Assembly (NCBI GenBank): GCA_013177855.1
Contig: JABLYA010000001.1
Location: forward strand, 2,560,983 to 2,624,982
Source of the DNA: Ignavibacteria bacterium
GTDB lineage: Bacteria; Bacteroidota; Ignavibacteria; Ch128b
Length of the DNA: 64,000 nt
Direction of reading: 5' to 3'
How positions within the stretch are numbered: the stretch's first letter is position 1; every line of letters starts with the position of its first letter. The translations under genes were made by a program, and so were the position numbers. The notes under the pieces were generated by a model, which was given only the letters and a program-made list of their open reading frames with translations, was not told the origin of the DNA and did no database searches. Positions 35,523-44,735 of the stretch are shown here, piece after piece.

Positions 35523-36509
35523 TTATTCAGAATAAAGTAATCCTTCCGATTCAAGTTCGAGTTGCTGTAATTTTTCTCGAAGTTGTTTTATTTCACTTTC
35601 GTAAGAACTTCTCAACTTGTCCGAAGAAATATTTCTAAGTTGATTTTTCCGAAATGCAAGAGTTGTTGCAAAATTAATGTAATCTTTCCTGAGGTCTTCT
35701 TTAATCCAACCTTTTGTATTTCTTAATTTATACTCTGAAATAATTGAGGCAAAATCTGGTTTTAATCTACCGTTTATAATCTCATCATTCATTTCATAAG
35801 CAATGATATTTTTTTCAAAAGATAGAGATAATTGTAATAAGGAGTAAATTAAAGTCAGAGATACAAGAACAAATATTAATCCAAAGATAAAAGTCCAGCT
35901 AAAAGTGGCGGTAAAATTCCAGAAAGCATGAATGAAAACTGATATTAAATAACCTGCGATCATATAAAAAATTTTTTTCTTAATCGGTTTGAATTTGCTT
36001 AAAGCAAGAAAACATCCAAATGTTGATGTGCTTATAAAATGAACAGAAACGGAAAAAATATTTCTTATAAAAGCCAGATGAATTAGATCATCAAAATTTG
36101 AAGTTGAGTAGAGGAAATAAAGAAAATTTTCAGTTAATCCGAATCCAAGTCCAATTGCACCACCGTAAACAATACCATCAGTTAAGTTATCAAATTTCCT
36201 TTTGCTTACAGTTAGAATTAAGAAAAATCCTTTTGCAGCTTCTTCAATAACTGGTGCTGTAAAAACAGTTGCTGCTAATTCTATCAAAAATTTATCGTAT
36301 ATAACCGCATTAAATAGCTTATTAATTTGTAAACTGAAAAATATACTGATTAAGACTGCACCAATCATTCCCCATAAAAAATGAAGCAAAAGTAATTTAA
36401 TTGGTTCGCGATCGTATTTATCAAGCCGCCATAAAATTACAAGGTAGGCAACAACTGGAAGTACAGCGAAAAAAATAGATGAAATTAACATCACTAACTT
36501 TTCAACCAC
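35523..36509 (-). CDS. PrsW-family intramembrane metalloprotease
   Basis: A 328-residue polytopic membrane protein with seven or eight hydrophobic segments in the first 220 residues. It carries the three PrsW motifs: IEEAAKGFFL, GFGLTENFLY and the late HAFWNF. PrsW of Bacillus cleaves an anti-sigma factor; here the substrate is not known. The last 100 residues are soluble and helical (LRNTKGWIKEDLRKDYINFA and a coiled-coil-like EIKQLREKLQQLELE), which is longer than the minimal family member. It overlaps the permease gene by 16 bp. Confidence 0.88.
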   Translation of the reverse strand: MVEKLVMLISSIFFAVLPVVAYLVILWRLDKYDREPIKLLLLHFLWGMIGAVLISIFFSLQINKLFNAVIYDKFLIELAATVFTAPVIEEAAKGFFLILTVSKRKFDNLTDGIVYGGAIGLGFGLTENFLYFLYSTSNFDDLIHLAFIRNIFSVSVHFISTSTFGCFLALSKFKPIKKKIFYMIAGYLISVFIHAFWNFTATFSWTFIFGLIFVLVSLTLIYSLLQLSLSFEKNIIAYEMNDEIINGRLKPDFASIISEYKLRNTKGWIKEDLRKDYINFATTLAFRKNQLRNISSDKLRSSYESEIKQLREKLQQLELESEGLLYSE

Positions 36510-37732
36510 TTAATGATTTCTTGTAGATTGGGAATTTTACCATAACTTAAAATTGCAACTCTAAAAATTTTACCTGAAAACCAGATCACAAAATAAATTG
36601 ATAGTAATAAAATTATAAGGCTTGCAATCTTTTCTAATAAACTAATCTCGAAAAGACTTACTCTCATTATCATCATTGGTGCAGTAGTCAGTGGGAAATA
36701 TGAAAAATAAACTGCAAGGTTTGATGAAGGATTTTCAATAATTATTGACGATATAATTATTGGAAAAACGATCAGAATACTTAAGATACTCATTATAGAT
36801 TGTAAATCCTGTTCGGTGCTTCCAATTGATCCAACACCAATAAATAAAGCTGAATATAAAATGTATCCTAAAATGAAGTAAAGAAAAACGAAACCCGCAT
36901 TTTGTAGCTGAATATACTGAAGAACCATTGGTCCAAGTGCTGAGACAGCTATCAAAATCCAGATGAAAATTTGAGTTAAACCTAATGCACTGAGACCAAT
37001 TATTTTACCAGCCATTAAATCCTTTGCTGAACAGGATGAGAGTAGAATTTCAATTATTCGATTTGATTTTTCTTCAACAACGCTTCTGACAAGTGAGCTT
37101 CCGACCATCAAAAGAGACATTATCAATAACCAAACAAATGCAAATGTTCCAATGTAAACTTTTTCTAAGTCAAGATTTTCTTTTCCTTCTGGTGAAACTT
37201 TTACTCTTTTAATTCCAACTGGTTGAGTAAGCTTTTCAGCAAGTTTTGAATCCAGATTATGATCATTAAACTTTACTTTTAATATTGATTGATTAATCGC
37301 TTTATCAATTCTAGTTATATCTTTAATCCCAGACATTTTTTCTGAATGATATTCTACAATAAACGAGTCGGAATTCACTTTTTCAACATATATTAATCCT
37401 TCGATGATTTTACTAAGTATAAGTTTAGAAGCGGAGTCAATTACTTCTTTTGTATTTAATCGGGGGAAATCTATTCTTTGAATTAAAAATGTGGGCTGAC
37501 CATCAATAGTTTTATATTCACTCAAAGAGATCTCAAGCTCTTTTTGAATAGAAATATTTTTCTCAATCAATCCGATGACTTTAGTTTCTTTATCTTCATC
37601 AGAAGTTAGTAAAGCTGGAGCAAGTGCAATCCCGAAGATGATTAGTGGGAAGAAAAAAGTCATAAAGATGTATGTTTTGTTTTTAATCTTTTCTAAATAT
37701 TCCCACTTAGCTATAACCAAAAATTTTTTCAT
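36494..37732 (-). CDS. ABC-2-type permease (NatB-like)
   Basis: A 412-residue membrane protein that pairs with the ATPase encoded next to it. One helix near the N-terminus (YIFMTFFFPLIIFGIALAPAL) is followed by a large extracytoplasmic domain (about 45-225) and five C-terminal helices. SSLVRSVVEEKSNRIIEILL is the family signature between helices 2 and 3, as in NatB and similar ABC-2 exporters. In Bacillus NatAB exports sodium; the substrate here cannot be read. It is 3 bp after the ATPase gene. Confidence 0.88.
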   Translation of the reverse strand: MKKFLVIAKWEYLEKIKNKTYIFMTFFFPLIIFGIALAPALLTSDEDKETKVIGLIEKNISIQKELEISLSEYKTIDGQPTFLIQRIDFPRLNTKEVIDSASKLILSKIIEGLIYVEKVNSDSFIVEYHSEKMSGIKDITRIDKAINQSILKVKFNDHNLDSKLAEKLTQPVGIKRVKVSPEGKENLDLEKVYIGTFAFVWLLIMSLLMVGSSLVRSVVEEKSNRIIEILLSSCSAKDLMAGKIIGLSALGLTQIFIWILIAVSALGPMVLQYIQLQNAGFVFLYFILGYILYSALFIGVGSIGSTEQDLQSIMSILSILIVFPIIISSIIIENPSSNLAVYFSYFPLTTAPMMIMRVSLFEISLLEKIASLIILLLSIYFVIWFSGKIFRVAILSYGKIPNLQEIIKWLKS

Positions 37733-37735
37733 TGT

Positions 37736-38623
37736 TTAGATCTCTTTAATTGTTCTTATGAATATAGAGTGAAGTGAAGGTTCTTTGAGTTCGAACGAAG
37801 TAATATTATAATTCATTAAAAGCTTTTGGATTAAGTCTTTTGTATTCAAATTGTCCTTTAAAAAAATCTCAGCATAATTTTCGTAAAGGAGAACTGATTC
37901 AAACTCGGCATAGTTTTTCAAGTTATTATCCAGATTCGTTCCTCTCAAATGAAGATTCATTCGCCCAAATTGTTTTTTAATCTCATTGAGATAGCCGTAA
38001 AGAACCTGTTTGCCTTTATTAATAAGTAAAATTTTATTACAGAGTTTTTCAGCGATATCCATTTGATGAGTTGAAAGCATTACAATTTTGCCTTCATCTA
38101 AAAATTCTTTAATTAATTCCACGACTAAATCTTGATTGATCGGATCAAGTCCTGAGAAAGGTTCATCTAAAACTAAAATTTTTGGTTCGGAAATAAAGGC
38201 GCTGATTAATTGTATCTTTTGCTGATTTCCTTTTGATAATTCATTGACCTTTCGATTGGCAGTCTCTTTCATTTCAAGTTTATTTAAATAATAATTGGCT
38301 CGTTCTTTCACAAAACTTCTTGACCTGTCTTTTAATTCGCCGAAATAGGTCAACACATCTATTACTCGACTTTTTAGATAAAGGCCTCTTTCTTCTGGTA
38401 TGTAACCAATAAAATTTTTAATGTCTAAATAATTTTTCTCATTAAACAAGATCTCGCCTTTGTCAGGTTGAATTATATTGAGAAGACATCGAATTGTTGT
38501 GGTTTTGCCTGCACCGTTTGGACCTAAAAGTCCAAAAATTTCACCTTCATTAATTTCAAAACTTAGATTGTCAACTGCTACAATGCCCGAGAATTCTTTA
38601 TGAAGATTTATAACCTTTAACAT
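37736..38623 (-). CDS. ABC transporter ATP-binding protein (NatA-like)
   Basis: A 295-residue ABC ATPase, first gene of a six-gene minus-strand run. Walker A is LLGPNGAGKTTTIRCL, the signature is LSKGNQQKIQLISAF, Walker B is ILVLDEPFSGLDPINQ and the switch histidine is in MLSTHQM. The C-terminal extension (about 215-295) is of the DUF4162 kind found with ABC-2 exporters. A possible -7 promoter element TATATTTG lies on the minus strand at 38655-38662, but its -33 partner is poor. Confidence 0.93.
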   Translation of the reverse strand: MLKVINLHKEFSGIVAVDNLSFEINEGEIFGLLGPNGAGKTTTIRCLLNIIQPDKGEILFNEKNYLDIKNFIGYIPEERGLYLKSRVIDVLTYFGELKDRSRSFVKERANYYLNKLEMKETANRKVNELSKGNQQKIQLISAFISEPKILVLDEPFSGLDPINQDLVVELIKEFLDEGKIVMLSTHQMDIAEKLCNKILLINKGKQVLYGYLNEIKKQFGRMNLHLRGTNLDNNLKNYAEFESVLLYENYAEIFLKDNLNTKDLIQKLLMNYNITSFELKEPSLHSIFIRTIKEI

Positions 38624-39031
38624 AATTTTTTTCTTTTATTGTTTCTGATTTTTTCAAATATAAAATTATTTGAATTTGTAAGCTTAAAGGTTTCATTAAG
38701 CATCATTATCAACTGGAGGAAGTTTTGAGAATTAATTATCATCCACGAATTAGGCGGATAATCAAGAATATCGTGCTGTCAATTACTACAATTAGTCGTT
38801 GATTTGATAAAGAAAACCAATCATTACTTTTAATAAGTCAAATAAGTTTTTATTTAATACTCTAAGAAAATAAGATCATCTTAATGGCTCGGCATTATGA
38901 AAGAATATTTTAATCGCAAATCATTAATGCTGGCAAGTAGAAATTTGAAATAAATTTCTCTTCATCAACTGCTTTTCGAATTTCTTACTTAATTTTCTTT
39001 AAATTTGAATTAGAAAAAATTTGGAAGGTAA
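38624..39031. other. Gene-free spacer between divergent operons
   Basis: There is no supported reading frame in these 408 bases. Two possible -7 elements were seen: TATATTTG on the minus strand (38655-38662) toward the ABC operon, and TAAATTTG on the plus strand (39000-39007) toward pcm. Neither has a convincing TTTG partner at the right distance. No RNA gene was recognised. Confidence 0.45.
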
Positions 39032-39673
39032 ATGTACGAAGACGAAAAAGAGAGATTAATTAGAGAGCTGATCCAGCAAGGAATTAAAGATGAAAAAGTT
39101 CTTGAAGCAATTCGGAATGTTCCCAGAGAATTATTTGTCCCTGAAGTTTTAAGACATCAAGCATATAAAAATGTTGCGCTTCCAATTGGGAAAGGGCAAA
39201 CAATTTCTCAGCCGCTTACTGTTGCAATTATGACTGAAGCATTAAGAGTCAAAAAGGGAATGAAAGTTCTTGAGGTTGGAACAGGCTCGGGTTATCAAGC
39301 TGCTATTCTTGATTATCTTGGTGCAAGAGTTTTTACAATTGAGCGAGATTTTGATTTGTTTAAAGAAGCAAGGCGAAGATTTAAGGAACTCGGTCTTAAT
39401 ATTTCAACAATTTGTGGAGATGGGACTTTGGGTTGGAATGAATTTGCACCTTACGATGGAATTATTGTCACAGCAGCCGCACCCGATGTTCCCAAACCTC
39501 TAAAAGATCAACTTGCAATTGGTGGTAGACTTGTAATTCCAGTTGGTTCAAGAGCTACGCAGGTTCTTTACATATTAACTAAAAAAGATGTAGATGAATT
39601 TGAGATTGAAAAAATTCCTGCGTTTCAATTCGTTCCGCTTATTGGTATTGAAGGATGGAGAGACGAGTTTTAG
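39032..39673 (+). CDS. pcm: Protein-L-isoaspartate O-methyltransferase
   Basis: A 213-residue SAM-dependent enzyme that starts repair of isoaspartyl residues in aged proteins. Typical features are VPRELFVPE, the GKGQTISQPLTVAIMTEAL substrate loop, motif I VLEVGTGSGYQAAIL and the post-motif ITVTAAAPDVPKPLKDQL-like strand (here IIVTAAAPDVPKPLKDQLA). It ends with IGIEGWRDEF. The start is ATG 39032 with a GGAAGG ribosome site. Its last 19 bases overlap miaA. Confidence 0.95.
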   Translation: MYEDEKERLIRELIQQGIKDEKVLEAIRNVPRELFVPEVLRHQAYKNVALPIGKGQTISQPLTVAIMTEALRVKKGMKVLEVGTGSGYQAAILDYLGARVFTIERDFDLFKEARRRFKELGLNISTICGDGTLGWNEFAPYDGIIVTAAAPDVPKPLKDQLAIGGRLVIPVGSRATQVLYILTKKDVDEFEIEKIPAFQFVPLIGIEGWRDEF

Positions 39674-40599
39674 CGATTGTTGGTCCAACTGCTTCGGGTA
39701 AAAGTAAATTGGCAATTAAGATTGCTCAAAGACTCAAGACAGAAATTATCTCAGCTGACTCCAGACAAATTTTCAAGGAACTAACAATTGGAACAGCAAA
39801 GCCAGATGAAGAAGACTTAAAAAAGATCAAGCATCATTTTATTAATCATATTTCATTAAACGAGCAATATGATGTTGGAAAATTTGTGAAGGAGGCTGAA
39901 AAAATAATCAACGAGCTGCATTCACTAAACAAGATCCCAATTGTCGTCGGAGGGTCTGGACTTTATATAAATTCACTTCTTTATGGAATATTTGAAGGAC
40001 CTTCAGCCGATGAAGAAATAAGACAATCACTTGAAAAAGAACTTCGAGAAAAAGGACTTGAAAGTTTATGCCAGAAATTAATGGAATTTGATCCTGAAAC
40101 TTGTGCAAAAATTGATAAGAACAATCCACGAAGAATTATAAGAGCACTCGAGGTTTATTATCTCACGGGAAAACCAATTTCTCAAATTCAAAGAGAAAAA
40201 CATAAAACACCAGAATTCGAAACTTTAATTTTTGGACTAAAATGGGAAAGACAAAAATTGTATGAGAGAATTAATCGAAGAGTTGATCAGATGATCAAAG
40301 CAGGACTAATTGATGAAGTTCAAAACATTCTGAAGAAGTTCGGCGGAGATGTCAATGTAGCTCTTCAAACCGTGGGTTATAAAGAAGTGATTGAATTTCT
40401 CAATGAGGAAATTAGTTATGACGATATGATTGAATTGATTAAAAGAAATACGAGAAGATATGCGAAAAGACAATTGACCTGGTTTCGAAAAGATAAAAAT
40501 ATCCAATGGATTGAAATTCAATCGGAAGATGAGTTTGAAGAAATAGCTGAAAGAATAATCAATAAAATAGTTGAGGGCAAAAATGAAAGACAAAATTAG
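39655..40599 (+). CDS. miaA: tRNA dimethylallyltransferase
   Basis: A 314-residue enzyme that adds the isopentenyl group to A37 of tRNAs reading UNN codons. The P-loop is IVGPTASGKSKLAI, followed by SADSRQIFKELTIGTAKPD and the loop IPIVVGGSGLYINSLLYG. The C-terminal RRYAKRQLTWFRKDKNIQWI is also standard. The start, 19 bp inside pcm, is ATG 39655 in GAAGGATGG. The end overlaps the next gene slightly (17 bp from its chosen start). Confidence 0.95.
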   Translation: MERRVLAIVGPTASGKSKLAIKIAQRLKTEIISADSRQIFKELTIGTAKPDEEDLKKIKHHFINHISLNEQYDVGKFVKEAEKIINELHSLNKIPIVVGGSGLYINSLLYGIFEGPSADEEIRQSLEKELREKGLESLCQKLMEFDPETCAKIDKNNPRRIIRALEVYYLTGKPISQIQREKHKTPEFETLIFGLKWERQKLYERINRRVDQMIKAGLIDEVQNILKKFGGDVNVALQTVGYKEVIEFLNEEISYDDMIELIKRNTRRYAKRQLTWFRKDKNIQWIEIQSEDEFEEIAERIINKIVEGKNERQN

Positions 40600-41950
40600 A
40601 ATCGCTTCTGGGCAGGGATTTTGGGGAGATTTGCTCGAAGCTCCTTATCAGCAAGTTACAAAAGGTCCAATTGACTATCTGGTGATGGATTATCTTGCCG
40701 AAGTAACTATGTCAATTCTTCAAAAACAAAAAAAGAAAGATCCTAATCTTGGTTACGCAAGAGATATTCCTGAATTAATGAAAAGAATTTTACCAATTTG
40801 TGTTGAGAAAAATATTAAAGTAATTACCAATGGTGGCGGTGTAAATCCACTTTCCTGTGCAATTGAAGTGAAAAAAGTGGCTGAAAGTTTTGGCTTTAAA
40901 AATTTAAAGATAGGGGTTGTTCTTGGTGATGATATATTAAATCGAATTGATGAATTAATTCAATCGGGAATTGATTTAAAAAATATGGAAACAGATGAAA
41001 GCATTATAACCATTAAAGATAGAATCTTAAGTGCAAATGTTTATTTCGGAAGTCAACCAATTGTAGAAGCTCTAAAGCAAGGTGCACAAATTGTCATCAC
41101 TGGAAGAACTACTGATACCGGATTAACTCTTGCTCCAATGGTATATGAATTTGGTTGGGATTATTCAAATTATGATTTAATGGCTGCTGGTACAGTTGCA
41201 GGACATATTCTTGAATGTGGAGCTCAATCTACTGGTGGAAATTTTTTAGGTGATTGGGAGTCAATAGAAAATATGGCTGAGATTGGTTTCCCAATTGCTG
41301 AAGCTTATCCCGATGGAACTGTGATAATAACAAAACATGAGAATACTGGTGGACTTGTTTCGATTGAAACAGTTGCTGAACAGCTTGTCTACGAAATTGG
41401 TGATCCACAAAATTATATTACTCCCGAGTGCATAGCCGATTTTACTTCAATCAAACTTGAACAGGTTGGAGAAGATAGAGTCAAAGTTTATGATGTAAAA
41501 GGTAAAGCTCCAACAGAATTTTATAAAGTTTCAGCTTCATATTTTGATGGATATTCGGCAGTAGGAACATTGACCTACACCTGGCCTAAAGCTCTGACAA
41601 AAGCAAAAGCAGCTGATAAGATTTTGAGAAAGAGACTTGAATTACTTGGATTAAAGTTTGATGAAATTCGAACAGAGTTTCTTGGTTACAATGCTTGCTT
41701 TGGTCCACTTGCAAAAGAAATTGATGAAGATTTAATAAATGAAGTTGTTTTTAGAATTGCGGTTCGAGGTAAAGATTATAACGCAGTTGAAAGATTTGGA
41801 AGAGAAATTGCTCCTCTAGTATTGACTGGACCACCGAGCGTTACTGGATTTGCCGGAGGACGACCAAGAGCAAGTGAGGTTGTTGCCTATTGGCCCTCAC
41901 TTATTCCGAAAAATTTAGTGCAACCTGAAATTGAACTTGTGGAGGTTTAA
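40583..41950 (+). CDS. AtuA-like protein (DUF1446), N-terminal subunit
   Basis: A 455-residue cytoplasmic protein of the AtuA/DUF1446 family, named after acyclic terpene use in Pseudomonas. The function in most bacteria is not settled; an acyl-CoA-related role is often proposed. Seen are IASGQGFWGDLLEAPYQQV, ITNGGGVNPLSCA, VITGRTTDTGLTLAPMVYEF and HILECGAQSTGGNFLGDW. The start ATG 40583 is chosen because GAGGG precedes it; an in-frame TTG twelve bases earlier is the alternative. The C-terminal part found in fused family members is encoded separately by the next gene. Confidence 0.85.
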   Translation: MKDKIRIASGQGFWGDLLEAPYQQVTKGPIDYLVMDYLAEVTMSILQKQKKKDPNLGYARDIPELMKRILPICVEKNIKVITNGGGVNPLSCAIEVKKVAESFGFKNLKIGVVLGDDILNRIDELIQSGIDLKNMETDESIITIKDRILSANVYFGSQPIVEALKQGAQIVITGRTTDTGLTLAPMVYEFGWDYSNYDLMAAGTVAGHILECGAQSTGGNFLGDWESIENMAEIGFPIAEAYPDGTVIITKHENTGGLVSIETVAEQLVYEIGDPQNYITPECIADFTSIKLEQVGEDRVKVYDVKGKAPTEFYKVSASYFDGYSAVGTLTYTWPKALTKAKAADKILRKRLELLGLKFDEIRTEFLGYNACFGPLAKEIDEDLINEVVFRIAVRGKDYNAVERFGREIAPLVLTGPPSVTGFAGGRPRASEVVAYWPSLIPKNLVQPEIELVEV

Positions 41951-41951
41951 A

Positions 41952-42269
41952 ATGAAAATAAGATTAATTGATATTGCTCACGGAAGAAGCGGTGATAAGG
42001 GCGATTCGGCAAACATTGGAATTATTGCTTACGACGATAAAGGCTATGAGATTTTGAAGAAATACTTAACTGCTGAGGTTGTAAAAAAATATTTTGAAGG
42101 GATTTGTTTTGGTGAAGTTGAAAGGTATGAAATGCCAAATATTCGAGCTTTAAATTTTATTCTTCACAATGCACTTGGTGGAGGTGGAACGGTTTCATTA
42201 AAACACGATGCTCAGGGAAAAACTTTAGCCTCAGCACTGCTGAGAATGGAAATAGATGTAGATGATTAA
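41952..42269 (+). CDS. AtuA-like C-terminal domain protein
   Basis: A 105-residue protein that corresponds to the C-terminal part of fused AtuA-like proteins. It begins IRLIDIAHGRSGDKGDSANI and includes FILHNALGGGGTVSLKHDAQ. The start ATG 41952 has GGAGG six bases upstream, better than any earlier start. It follows the large subunit by 1 bp, so the two would be made together and probably form one complex. Its stop overlaps the stop of the opposite-strand AAA gene by 4 bp. Confidence 0.83.
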   Translation: MKIRLIDIAHGRSGDKGDSANIGIIAYDDKGYEILKKYLTAEVVKKYFEGICFGEVERYEMPNIRALNFILHNALGGGGTVSLKHDAQGKTLASALLRMEIDVDD

Positions 42270-43432
42270 ATTAATCTAATAAATCGTAGATAATCTTCAA
42301 TATTGCGTATTATGATTTTCTCAGAGGCTCTGATTTTGTCGAACAATAGTTTTTGTTTTTCATTTAAGTCAGAATTGTACTTAACCTCGAGTAATGTATT
42401 ATTAAATTTAAAATCGATTTCTATTCCGTTCTCTAGAACATAGCAAGGCTTTTTATCTTTAATTTCGAAGTAAACTATATTTTCAAAAATTGAACCAATG
42501 TCTCTTAAACCTGTAATTGAGTTTCTTATACCAATATCAGCGGCATAAATTTTTTTTGGAGTTCTGATTCTTTCATTTAATTTACCACATCTTTCCACAG
42601 GATAGATCAAAAAAGTTTCTGTAAAATAATCGAAGTATCTTTTGACAGTCTCCGATGAAATACCTAAAACTTTTGAGATTTTTGATAAACTAAAATTTTT
42701 GCCCGTTCTTTCCATTAGAATTCTAAAGAAAGTCTTTAAGGTTTCAACATCTTTGACCCCACGATAGAATGCAATGTCTTTATATATTATTGAATCGATT
42801 AAATTATCTATGTATTCAATTTCTTCGGTTAGAACATATTCTGGTATTCCGCCAAACTTTAAATATTTTTCGAAGAATTTTTCGGCTAAGTACAATTCAG
42901 ATTTTTGAAATTCTAATTTCTTGAATTGCAAAAATTCTTTGAAGTCAAGTGGATCAATTTCAACTACTGAGGCTCTTCCTGTCAATAAACCTCTTTTATC
43001 CCTTAAAACCGATGTTGATGAAGAAGAAGCAAAAATTTTAACATTTTCATTATCGTATAGATTTTTTAATTCAAGGTGGATATTATTTCGATAAGAAACT
43101 TCATCAAAGAAAAGATAAATTTTTTCGTTTCGTTTTAGTTCATTTATTTTCCTGAACTCACGAACGAGATCTATTGTGTTTAATTTCTCAAGTAAGACGG
43201 AATCAAGGGAAACATAAAAAATGTTTTTAGGATTGATCTTATATTGTAGTTCTTTGATTAGTAATTTCATTAGTGATGTTTTGCCAACTCTGCGTAATCC
43301 GGTTAAAAATGTTATAGATTTTTGATTTAATTTCTTTCTTAAAATCTCAAGAAATTTCTCTCTCGGAATTAGGTCAGGAGAATATTCCTTTTCCCACCAT
43401 GGGTTAAAACTAAAAAGTTCTTCTGTGATCAT
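42266..43432 (-). CDS. AAA ATPase with DUF4143-type C-terminal domain
   Basis: A 388-residue stand-alone ATPase. The AAA domain (about 25-175) has Walker A GLRRVGKTS (45-53) and Walker B KIYLFFDEVSY. A winged-helix-like stretch follows (NFSLSKISKVLGISSETVKRYF), and then the DUF4143 region. The end of the protein has EIDF ... LLEVKY, which fits a PD-(D/E)xK nuclease-like core. Such proteins are common in accessory regions of bacteria and archaea, and their role is poorly known. It lies alone between convergent and divergent neighbours, with twin palindromes upstream. Confidence 0.88.
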   Translation of the reverse strand: MITEELFSFNPWWEKEYSPDLIPREKFLEILRKKLNQKSITFLTGLRRVGKTSLMKLLIKELQYKINPKNIFYVSLDSVLLEKLNTIDLVREFRKINELKRNEKIYLFFDEVSYRNNIHLELKNLYDNENVKIFASSSSTSVLRDKRGLLTGRASVVEIDPLDFKEFLQFKKLEFQKSELYLAEKFFEKYLKFGGIPEYVLTEEIEYIDNLIDSIIYKDIAFYRGVKDVETLKTFFRILMERTGKNFSLSKISKVLGISSETVKRYFDYFTETFLIYPVERCGKLNERIRTPKKIYAADIGIRNSITGLRDIGSIFENIVYFEIKDKKPCYVLENGIEIDFKFNNTLLEVKYNSDLNEKQKLLFDKIRASEKIIIRNIEDYLRFIRLI

Positions 43433-43463
43433 TTTATAAACTTACTTTTTATAAAACTAAAAA

Positions 43464-43518
43464 TTTTATTTGGCAACACCAAATAAAAATGCACGATTTT
43501 ATTTGCTTTCACCAAATA
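43464..43518. promoter_or_regulatory. Twin palindromes upstream of the AAA ATPase gene
   Basis: Site 1 is TTTTATTTGG (43464-43473), CAACA, CCAAATAAAA (43479-43488): ten perfectly paired bases per arm. Site 2, 33 bp further on, is TTTTATTTG (43497-43505), CTTTCA, CCAAATA (43512-43518). The same arms in the same spacing, about three helical turns apart, look like operators for a dimeric regulator. They lie 31 and 64 bp before the AAA start codon. Confidence 0.55.
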
Positions 43519-43586
43519 CGCTCAAATGCTTTTTGCTCTTAAAAAATTCCAGAAAAGTTTGTCAATATTCTAATTGATTTAATTCG

Positions 43587-43594
43587 TAAATTTG
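43587..43594 (+). promoter_or_regulatory. Possible -7 promoter element of prfB
   Basis: TAAATTTG matches TAnnTTTG and lies 22 bases before the prfB start. No TTTG is found at 19-21 bases upstream of it; the nearest is 25 bases away. Confidence 0.3.
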
Positions 43595-43615
43595 TACTTA
43601 AAATTGAGAGGATAT

Positions 43616-44723
43616 ATGTACGAAGAACAGAAAAGACTATTAGAAGAATTAAACGGACGACTCGAAGATTTACGAGGTTATCTTTGACATTGAGAAGAAA
43701 AAAGAAATCATTAAAGAATTAGAGGAAAAAACTCAACAACCTTCATTCTGGGACGATCAGCAAACCGCTCAAAAAATACTTCAGGAAATTAAAAATTACA
43801 GAGAACTCATTGAACGCTTCGAAAAGGTCGCCAAGTTAGGCAAAGATCTTAACGATTTGATTGAACTCGCAGAAACTGAAGAAGATGAAGCATTTTTATC
43901 TGATATTGAAAAAGAAGTTGATCAATACAAAAAAGAAATTGAAGAACTCGAATTCCAAAATATGTTGAGCGGTAAGGATGATGCAAAAAACGCAATCCTT
44001 ACTATACATGCAGGAGCGGGCGGAACAGAAGCTCAGGATTGGGCTGAAATGCTTTTGAGAATGTACCTCCGTTGGGGCGAGAAAAATGGTTACCAAATGA
44101 ATGTGATGGACATTCTTGAAGGGGATGGAGCTGGAATTAAAAGTGCAACTGTGGAAGTAGTAGGTCCTTATGCTTATGGTTATTTGAAGTCTGAAAGCGG
44201 TGTCCATAGACTTGTACGGATTTCACCTTTCGATGCGAATAAAAGAAGACACACCTCGTTTGCAGCAGTTTTTGTAATGCCTGAAATTGAAGATGATATT
44301 GAAATTGAAATTAATCCGGCGGATTTAAGAATTGATACTTTTCGTTCTGGTGGAAAAGGTGGACAGAATGTAAATAAAGTAGAAACCGCTGTTAGAATTA
44401 CTCACATTCCAACTGGCATTGTTGCAGCCTGTCAGAGTGAAAGATCTCAATTGCAAAACCGAAACAATGCAATGAAATTGCTTAAAGCTAAATTATATCA
44501 GCTTGAGCTTGAAAAACTTAATCAACAAAAAAGTGAACTTGAAAAATCGAAGATGAAAATTGAGTGGGGCAGTCAGATTCGTTCATATGTTTTTCATCCA
44601 TACAATCTTGTAAAAGATCATCGAACGAATTACGAAACTTCTGACACTCAGGGCGTAATGGATGGTGAAATCAATGATTTCATTAAAGCATATTTGATGC
44701 AATTTGGAAAAGAAACAAAATAG
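43616..44723 (+). CDS. prfB: Peptide chain release factor 2, made by +1 programmed frameshift
   Basis: A 368-residue release factor for UGA and UAA. The first 23 codons start at ATG 43616 (with GAGAGG upstream) and end at an in-frame TGA at 43685-43687. Translation continues in the +1 frame from GAC 43686 to the TAA-type end at 44723. Recognition motif SPF is at residues 203-205 and the catalytic GGQ at 248-250, very close to the E. coli positions. The helical domain 1 includes [16 protein letters not shown]. The gene is standard for the family. It is followed 12 bp later by a YjbQ-family gene. Confidence 0.95.
43674..43688 (+). promoter_or_regulatory. prfB autoregulatory frameshift site
   Basis: The site reads GAGGTTATCTTTGAC. 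CTT followed by TGA and C is the known slippery context for RF2, and the GAGG just upstream can act as the internal Shine-Dalgarno stimulator. Low RF2 lets the ribosome shift +1 and finish the protein. Confidence 0.92.
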
Positions 44724-44735
44724 CGGAGAGAATAA

